Of a DNA stretch of 6,863 nt, positions 1-4,235 are shown in pieces. A program made the position numbers and the translations under genes. This DNA comes from Bacteroidales bacterium (GTDB taxonomy: Bacteria > Bacteroidota > Bacteroidia > Bacteroidales > WCHB1-69). Positions within the stretch are counted from its first letter, which is position 1. Each line of letters opens with the position of its first letter. The DNA lies in NCBI GenBank assembly GCA_017964755.1, contig JAGCRI010000059.1:1-6863 (forward strand), in the 5' to 3' direction. Below the pieces are notes generated by a model. The model was given only the letters and a program-made list of their open reading frames with translations, searched no databases and was not told the origin of the DNA.

Positions 1-1
1 A

Positions 2-82
2 GGCGAAGTCGAATTATCATATAATTTTGCCAATGCCGGATTCAGATGCAATCCATGTGTCGGTTTGAAATGGGTATTTTAA
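2..82 (+). CDS. Possible C-terminal fragment of a convergent gene (partial, unrecognised)
   Basis: A plus-strand frame is open from the left edge to TAA at 80-82 and would encode the last 26 residues of a protein, including NAGFRCNPCVGLKWVF. The GFRC element and the aromatic ending recall two things: the end of formylglycine-generating-enzyme-like domains (GFRC), or the last strand of an outer-membrane beta-barrel (terminal Phe). Neither can be decided from 26 residues. It would converge on gene A, whose stop lies 39 bp away. Twenty-six open codons can arise by chance, and a second plus frame is also open for about 21 codons here, so this is tentative. The AAAAGGAGA just after the stop looks like a ribosome binding site, but no reading frame follows it. 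Confidence 0.35.
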   Translation, partial: GEVELSYNFANAGFRCNPCVGLKWVF

Positions 83-120
83 AAGGAGACAGATAATTCC
101 TATTGTTCTAACTTCGGATT

Positions 121-1701
121 TCAATCTTTCACGCAGCGGACGGAGAAAGATATTTGTTTGCCGCTACTAATTTGACCTGTAGAGGGGGAGTCGTATTTGA
201 TGAATGGGGCCATTACCCCAGAATCAGAGGCGTAGAAATAAGCGCCAGTTCCGAATTCTGTATATGAACCAAGGTAATATCCGGCTGGAACAGCACTGAA
301 GTTTGATGAATTATTGGTGCTGAAGTCGTTGCCGACAGCACAGGCAACGCTACTTGTTAAAGACCACCCTGTTGTTGAGGCTAAAGCTTTGCTAATGTAT
401 GCGCTATTGTTATTGCAAAAACAGCTATTCTGGGTATGCAAATACTGTAGTAATTGCTGGAATTCGGCATAACTTGGCAAATGCCATCCGGTAGGGCAAA
501 TACCTTGTAATCCGCTTGGATTGGCTGATGAAGATGCACCCCTTCCAACAGCAGTCCAATTGTACAAATATCCGTAGGTTTGCACGTTATTGGAATTATT
601 GTTAGGGTAGTATCTGTAAGCGACATTAGTGGAACTAATGCTTCCCAATGCTATAGATGTGCCGTCTGCGTATGAGGTTGTCTTTAAATTTTCTTTCATC
701 CAGCATTGGGAACCAATTATTAATGTGTTATAGGTGTTCCCGTCGTAGTCTGTTACTGTGCCACATATAGTGGAAGCACCTGTTTTAAAAGTTATTTCGT
801 TGCCGTATGCGGTTCCTGCTATATTTGTTGCGTATGCGCGGACATAATAAGTTGTATTTGGGCTTAAGCCTGTCATTGAGCTTATGAAATGCCCTGTGTT
901 GAACCCGTCTGTGGTGTGGCTGTCAGTGCATAAAGGAGATGGCGTTACATTCCAGCAAATACCACTGACGACAAGCGCACAACCTCCGTCTGAAATAACA
1001 GTAACACCAGAAACAGCATTGTTGGGCGTGATACTTATAACGCTATCTGTAAGAACAATTGGAAGGGAATATGTGTTTACCGCTGCAGGTCGCCATTGTG
1101 GAATGTTGTTTGGAGTCATTGTAAGAACATCTCCAATTAGTCCGGCTGGTATAATGTGCCATGAAGAATCGGCGGTTTCCCAATACAATATGTCGCCTGT
1201 GTTTGTCCCAGCAGGTCGGTTTGATAAATTATTATAATCAGCATTGTTTGCATAATTTGCTGTATCTGAATAAACGGCAAAATATGATGTGTCGGATTTT
1301 GAGGCTTTGCCTGCAAAAAATGCGTATGGAACCGTTATGAGTTGCTGGGCACCATATATACTATAATTGCTTCCGCCTGCCGGGTCAATTTCCACGCGCA
1401 GATAATAGTCGTGGTGAGCCCAGTCAATATCTGCAAGAGTTTTTATGAAGAGTTGGGTGCCTGTCCCGATGCTGACAGAAAACAAGCCGTTGGCATTTGT
1501 TGTTGTAGAGTGTGTCTCTGCAAAGACAATCAAGCCATTGACACTATCTTGTGAGATGTTTATTTTCACGCCAACAAACTGGTTAACAACCAATTCGTTG
1601 TTATTGTCACGCACCACAGCCTGATATGTCATCTTTTGAGGCTGTGCTAAAATTGCAGATATTGATATAAAGAAAATTACAAAAAGTAATGCTTTTTTCA
1701 T
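121..1701 (-). CDS. Gene A: secreted modular protein with FISUMP C-terminal domain, 526 aa
   Basis: A complete gene from ATG at 1701 to TGA at 121. Residues 1-19 are a Sec signal peptide (MKK, hydrophobic core, cleavage likely at ILA|QPQ); there is no lipobox Cys. Residues 20-127 are the Bacteroidota head domain (QPQKMTYQAVVRD, TNANGLFSVSIGTGT, VEIDPAGG, QQLITVPYA). Residues 137-160 form a stalk of only eight tripeptides. Residues 155-206 are the NRPAGTNTGDILYWE linker, with IPAG and LTM..N.IPQW. Residues 215-307 are one fibronectin-III-like repeat (SDGG, GICW, TTYYVRAYATN, TAYGNEITF). Residues 313-525 are a FISUMP domain (family TIGR02145/Fib_succ_major) with DYDGNTY, GSQCWMKENL, YGYLYNW, CPTGWHLPS and SVRCVKD. 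Cysteines 313, 333, 402, 427, 454 and 523 are shared with genes B and C; C429 is extra. It is the shortest paralog and last in the array. Its tail lacks the WSS/WWS motif of the other two and has AYFYASDSG instead. The role is inferred as surface display or adhesion; no catalytic motif is seen and no T9SS sorting domain is recognised. Confidence 0.96.
   Translation of the reverse strand: MKKALLFVIFFISISAILAQPQKMTYQAVVRDNNNELVVNQFVGVKINISQDSVNGLIVFAETHSTTTNANGLFSVSIGTGTQLFIKTLADIDWAHHDYYLRVEIDPAGGSNYSIYGAQQLITVPYAFFAGKASKSDTSYFAVYSDTANYANNADYNNLSNRPAGTNTGDILYWETADSSWHIIPAGLIGDVLTMTPNNIPQWRPAAVNTYSLPIVLTDSVISITPNNAVSGVTVISDGGCALVVSGICWNVTPSPLCTDSHTTDGFNTGHFISSMTGLSPNTTYYVRAYATNIAGTAYGNEITFKTGASTICGTVTDYDGNTYNTLIIGSQCWMKENLKTTSYADGTSIALGSISSTNVAYRYYPNNNSNNVQTYGYLYNWTAVGRGASSSANPSGLQGICPTGWHLPSYAEFQQLLQYLHTQNSCFCNNNSAYISKALASTTGWSLTSSVACAVGNDFSTNNSSNFSAVPAGYYLGSYTEFGTGAYFYASDSGVMAPFIKYDSPSTGQISSGKQISFSVRCVKD
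1222..1293 (-). repeat. Short tripeptide stalk in gene A (8 triplets)
   Basis: Residues 137-160 read in threes as DTS YFA VYS DTA NYA NNA, then DYN NLS, running directly into NRP of the linker. Seven of eight third positions are Ala or Ser. The first Asp is residue 137, the same number as in gene B, so the stalk begins at the same point in both proteins and differs only in copy number. Confidence 0.85.
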
Positions 1702-1723
1702 AATGTGTCAAAATAAAAACTGA

Positions 1724-1731
1724 CAAATTTA
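1724..1731 (-). promoter_or_regulatory. Possible Bacteroidota -7 element (TAAATTTG) upstream of gene A
   Basis: On the minus strand the gap before gene A holds TAAATTTG, a full match to the TAnnTTTG -7 consensus of Bacteroidota housekeeping promoters, 22 bp before the ATG at 1701. No TTG lies at the expected -33 spacing, and the gap is very AT-rich, so a chance match is possible. If real, gene A has its own promoter with a very short leader in addition to any read-through. The TGTCA arm of an inverted repeat overlaps the element. Confidence 0.35.
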
Positions 1732-1750
1732 CAAAAAAAATTAATAATAG

Positions 1751-1774
1751 GAGGAATTTTTCTTCACAATTCTC
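1751..1774 (-). terminator. Weak hairpin after gene B
   Basis: On the minus strand GAGAATT and AATTCCTC can pair as a 7-bp stem with one bulged base around a 9-nt loop, starting 11 bp past the gene B stop. A run of eight T follows, but about 10 nt downstream of the stem rather than adjacent. It could be a weak terminator or only an mRNA fold. No stronger terminator is seen between B and A. Confidence 0.22.
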
Positions 1775-1784
1775 ACGTGGCTTG

Positions 1785-4184
1785 TTAGTCTTTCACGCAG
1801 CGGACAGAAAGCCCAGAGGTCTTAGAATAATCACCTTGATTCATATCAGCATCACCGACATATAAATAATTGAAATATGCGCTAGAAGAATTGTATTCAG
1901 TACTGCTCCATATATCAGCAAACTCGCCAAATGTACTATAATTTTTAAAGAAGCCAGCAGGCATTGCTCCAAAGCCTGTCTCGTCGTTAATTGAAGGATC
2001 ATTTCCAACAGCGCATGTATTATTACTACTATTCCAACCAATTTTAGAAGCCAATGCTTTAGCAATATTAGTGTTGTTACACGTATATAATGGTTGAGCT
2101 CGGACATAATTAGTCATTTGTAACCATTCAGCTGAACTAGGCAAGTGCCAACCTGAAGGACATACGCCTTGTATCCCGCTTGGATTTGCAATAGAAGAAC
2201 TACTTCCATTCATAGCAGCTATCCAATTGTATAAAAAACCATAAGAAGAGACATAATTACTATCTCCTTTGGGATAGTACCTATATTTGATGACTGTACT
2301 TGTTGTAGATCCCAAATCAATGTTATCTCCATTTGCATAGTGTGTCGTTCTCAAATTCTCTTTCATCCAGCATTGTGTGCCTAATTGCAATGTTGCGTAC
2401 TCATTATTGTCATAATCTTTAACTTTGGTTGTCCCACATAAAAATAAAGTAGTAAATGATTCTATTTCTCCAAATGAAGTGTCAATTACATTTATTGCAT
2501 AAGCTCTTACATAGTATGTGGTTGAACCATTTAATCCCGTCATATTTACAGTAAAACTTCCTATTCCGTTGCCGTTTGAAATTACGCTATCTGCTAATGT
2601 GGGATTACCTGATGTATTCCAACATATACCGCGTTCGGTTACAGGAGTGCCACCATCAGAAGTTACGATTCCTCCTGTTACGGCAGAATTACCAGTTATA
2701 TTGCTTGCAGCAGTGGTGATTACGGTGGGTGGAAATCCTACAGTGTTAAAACTTAGTGTATTACCATAGGCGGTTCCCTTACTATTAGTAGTATAAGCAC
2801 GGGCATAGTAGGTTTTATTTATAGTTAAATTTGGTAAATGGCTAATGTATGCACCAACTCCAATTCCATCGAAAGTATGTTCGTTGAGTATTGTGGGATT
2901 GGCTACGGTATCCCAACAAACACCGCGGAATACGAAAGCAGCCCCGCCATCATTTGTGATAGTGCTAATGACATTTGCTGATGTTGTTGTTATGTTTGTG
3001 ACAGAGTCAGTTACAACTGTAGCTAAGGCAATAGTATCAGTGTGCCAATAAGGGATGTGGTTAGTGTCCATTGTGAGTGTCTCACCCACATTTCCGGCTG
3101 GGACAATGTGCCATGAAGAGTCATTCGGCTCCCAATATAGAATATCCCCGCGGTTTGTTCCTACAGGCCGATTTGACAAATGATTGTAGTTTGATGAATC
3201 GGCGTAGTTTGCGCTATTTGCATGATTTGTGTTTAGAGCATAGTTAGCTGTGTCAGAAGAATATGCGAATTTTGCGGTGTCGGAGGTCTGTGCGTTCATC
3301 AGGTAAAGCGCGGTGTCAGCATAGATGGCGTGGTGTGAGTTTGTTGCGTAAAGTGAAGTGTCAGAGTGATTTGCGGTTAGCGCACTTGTAGCAGTGTTTG
3401 CGGCCGCTGCAGAGTTTGCATAATTAGCAGTATCAGAGGAATATGCGAATTTTGCGGTGTCGGAGGTCTGTGCGTTCATCAGGTAAAGTGCGGTGTCAGC
3501 ATAGATGGCGTGGTTGGAGTTTGCTGCGAATAAAGATGTGTCAGAGTATATCGCATTTAAAGCACTGTTTGCAATTGCTGAGTAGCCGGCTGTGTCGGAA
3601 TGTACGGCATTATATGCATATAGGGTCGTATCAGAATAGATTGCATTTATTGCGTAGATGGCGACCCATGATGAATCGGTGTATGTGGAATATATGGCAC
3701 TGTAGCTGTTTAGGGAAGAGTCCGCGTATGTGCTGTGAATAGCAGATGTGGCACTTGTGGCATAAAGCGCGGTGTCAACATATTTGCTCTTGTTTGAGTA
3801 TAATGAGTATGGAACAGAAAGCAGCTGCTGCGTCCCTGTTATTGTATAATTGGTTCCACCTGTGGGATCAATCTCTATTTTCATATAATGATTGTGTTTG
3901 TCCCATTTAATGTCTGCCATACTGGTTATTAGCAATGGTGTCCCTGTGCCGATTACAATGCTGAACAATGCGTTAGCATTAGTCTGGGCGGTGTGTCTTT
4001 CTGAATATGCTATAGGGCCATTGGTATTGTCTTCAATAATTGATATTTGAATGCCAATTTGCTGATTCATAATTAGTTCGTTATTTGTGTTGCGCACAAC
4101 CGCCTGATATGTCATCTTTTGAGGCTGGGCTATAGAAAATGATATTGTCAAAAAAGAAATGATGAAAAACAATATTTTTTTCAT
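1785..4184 (-). CDS. Gene B: secreted modular protein with long tripeptide stalk and FISUMP domain, 799 aa
   Basis: A complete gene from ATG at 4184 to TAA at 1785. The start is fixed by a clear signal peptide, residues 1-19 (MKKILFF..., cleavage near SIA|QPQ). The head domain covers residues 20-127 (QKMTYQAVVRN, IGTGTPL, IEIDPTGG, QQLLSVPYS). Residues 137-337 are 67 tripeptides of the form x-x-[A/S/T], with a duplicated block at residues 225-256 and 285-316. The linker spans 333-380 (NRPVGTNRGDILYWE, IVPAG, LTMDTNHIPYW). Two fibronectin-III-like repeats follow at 387-481 and 485-578 (GVCW at 421-424, GICW at 519-522). The FISUMP domain is 583-798 (DYDNNEY, GTQCWMKENL, LYNW, CPSGWHLPS, IWSSTEY, SVRCVKD), with shared Cys 583, 605, 675, 702, 724 and 796. 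It lies 51 bp after gene C with no -7 element found in the gap, so read-through from C is likely. Its closest relative here is gene C, judged by FISUMP and linker DNA similarity. Function is inferred as a surface or extracellular binding protein; the ligand is unknown. Confidence 0.96.
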   Translation of the reverse strand: MKKILFFIISFLTISFSIAQPQKMTYQAVVRNTNNELIMNQQIGIQISIIEDNTNGPIAYSERHTAQTNANALFSIVIGTGTPLLITSMADIKWDKHNHYMKIEIDPTGGTNYTITGTQQLLSVPYSLYSNKSKYVDTALYATSATSAIHSTYADSSLNSYSAIYSTYTDSSWVAIYAINAIYSDTTLYAYNAVHSDTAGYSAIANSALNAIYSDTSLFAANSNHAIYADTALYLMNAQTSDTAKFAYSSDTANYANSAAAANTATSALTANHSDTSLYATNSHHAIYADTALYLMNAQTSDTAKFAYSSDTANYALNTNHANSANYADSSNYNHLSNRPVGTNRGDILYWEPNDSSWHIVPAGNVGETLTMDTNHIPYWHTDTIALATVVTDSVTNITTTSANVISTITNDGGAAFVFRGVCWDTVANPTILNEHTFDGIGVGAYISHLPNLTINKTYYARAYTTNSKGTAYGNTLSFNTVGFPPTVITTAASNITGNSAVTGGIVTSDGGTPVTERGICWNTSGNPTLADSVISNGNGIGSFTVNMTGLNGSTTYYVRAYAINVIDTSFGEIESFTTLFLCGTTKVKDYDNNEYATLQLGTQCWMKENLRTTHYANGDNIDLGSTTSTVIKYRYYPKGDSNYVSSYGFLYNWIAAMNGSSSSIANPSGIQGVCPSGWHLPSSAEWLQMTNYVRAQPLYTCNNTNIAKALASKIGWNSSNNTCAVGNDPSINDETGFGAMPAGFFKNYSTFGEFADIWSSTEYNSSSAYFNYLYVGDADMNQGDYSKTSGLSVRCVKD
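2451..3026 (-). repeat. Two tandem fibronectin-III-like repeats in gene B
   Basis: Repeats lie at about 2742-3026 and 2451-2732, with Trp of CW at residues 424 and 522 (98 apart). The first repeat (FVFRGVCWDT) resembles the first repeat of gene C (FVFSGVCWDT). The second repeat of B (GICWNTSGNP, FTVNMTGL) resembles the third of C (GICWNTTGNP, FTVNMTGL). The middle repeat of C therefore has no positional partner in B. Confidence 0.85.
3259..3334 (-). repeat. 76-bp direct repeat within gene B stalk, copy 2 in translation order
   Basis: This copy matches 3439-3514 at 75 of 76 positions. The only difference (3309 C versus 3489 T on the plus strand) is synonymous in an Ala codon (GCG/GCA). It encodes IYADTALYLMNAQT plus SDTAKFAYS; at protein level residues 285-316 equal 225-256 exactly. 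The period is exactly 180 bp, or 20 tripeptides. Confidence 0.95.
3439..3514 (-). repeat. 76-bp direct repeat within gene B stalk, copy 1 in translation order
   Basis: Partner of 3259-3334. Weaker similarity continues on both sides (for example TCAGAGT and AGCAC motifs further 5' in the gene), so the duplicated unit was probably a longer block whose edges have diverged. It is in frame and keeps the tripeptide register. Confidence 0.95.
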
Positions 4185-4235
4185 AATCAGTTGTTTTTTA
4201 TTTTTTTAAGTAAAAGAACAGTGTCGTACGCTATT

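Larger units (their letters stand above)
3174..3776 (-). repeat. Long tripeptide stalk in gene B (67 triplets, 9-bp unit)
   Basis: Residues 137-337 can be read entirely as tripeptides x-x-[A/S/T]. The third residue is Ala, Ser or Thr in 64 of 67 triplets (exceptions LYL twice and NYN). The middle residue is mostly Thr, Tyr, Ser, Asn or His. Asp-start triplets (DTA, DTS, DTT, DSS) recur at spacings of 18, 15, 15, 12, 18, 15, 12, 9, 24, 15, 12, 9 and 18 residues, all multiples of three. It has no Pro, Cys or Gly-X-Y pattern, so it is not collagen. The fold is unknown; an extended spacer or a beta-solenoid-like stalk is an inference. Confidence 0.92.

Noticed and set aside
82..95. AAAAGGAGA as a ribosome binding site on the plus strand
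   Set aside because: No start codon with a usable frame follows before gene A on the opposite strand, and Bacteroidota rarely use strong Shine-Dalgarno sites.
121..261. T9SS C-terminal sorting domain
   Set aside because: All three proteins end at SVRCVKD within the FISUMP domain. No sorting-domain motif follows, so the export route beyond Sec is not evident.
884..1237. Plus-strand 117-codon reading frame opposite the linker/FnIII region of gene A
   Set aside because: It is the antisense of conserved sense codons. A similar antisense frame appears at 5653-5946 opposite the same domain of gene C, including the same CHEES-type string, which follows from sense-strand conservation. No leader or independent signal.
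3400..3407. GCGGCCGC rare-cutter-like site
   Set aside because: It encodes part of an AAA run within the stalk repeat (NSAAAANTA) and has no cloning-vector context.
3443..3742. Plus-strand 99-codon frame opposite the gene B stalk, rich in Arg, Cys and His
   Set aside because: It arises from the repetitive 9-bp sense unit, which keeps stops out of the antisense frame. Its composition is odd and the coding signal is clearly on the minus strand.
3174..3776. Collagen-like repeat or pentapeptide repeat in the stalk
   Set aside because: The small residue of each triplet is Ala/Ser/Thr rather than Gly, there is no Pro enrichment, and the period is three rather than five.
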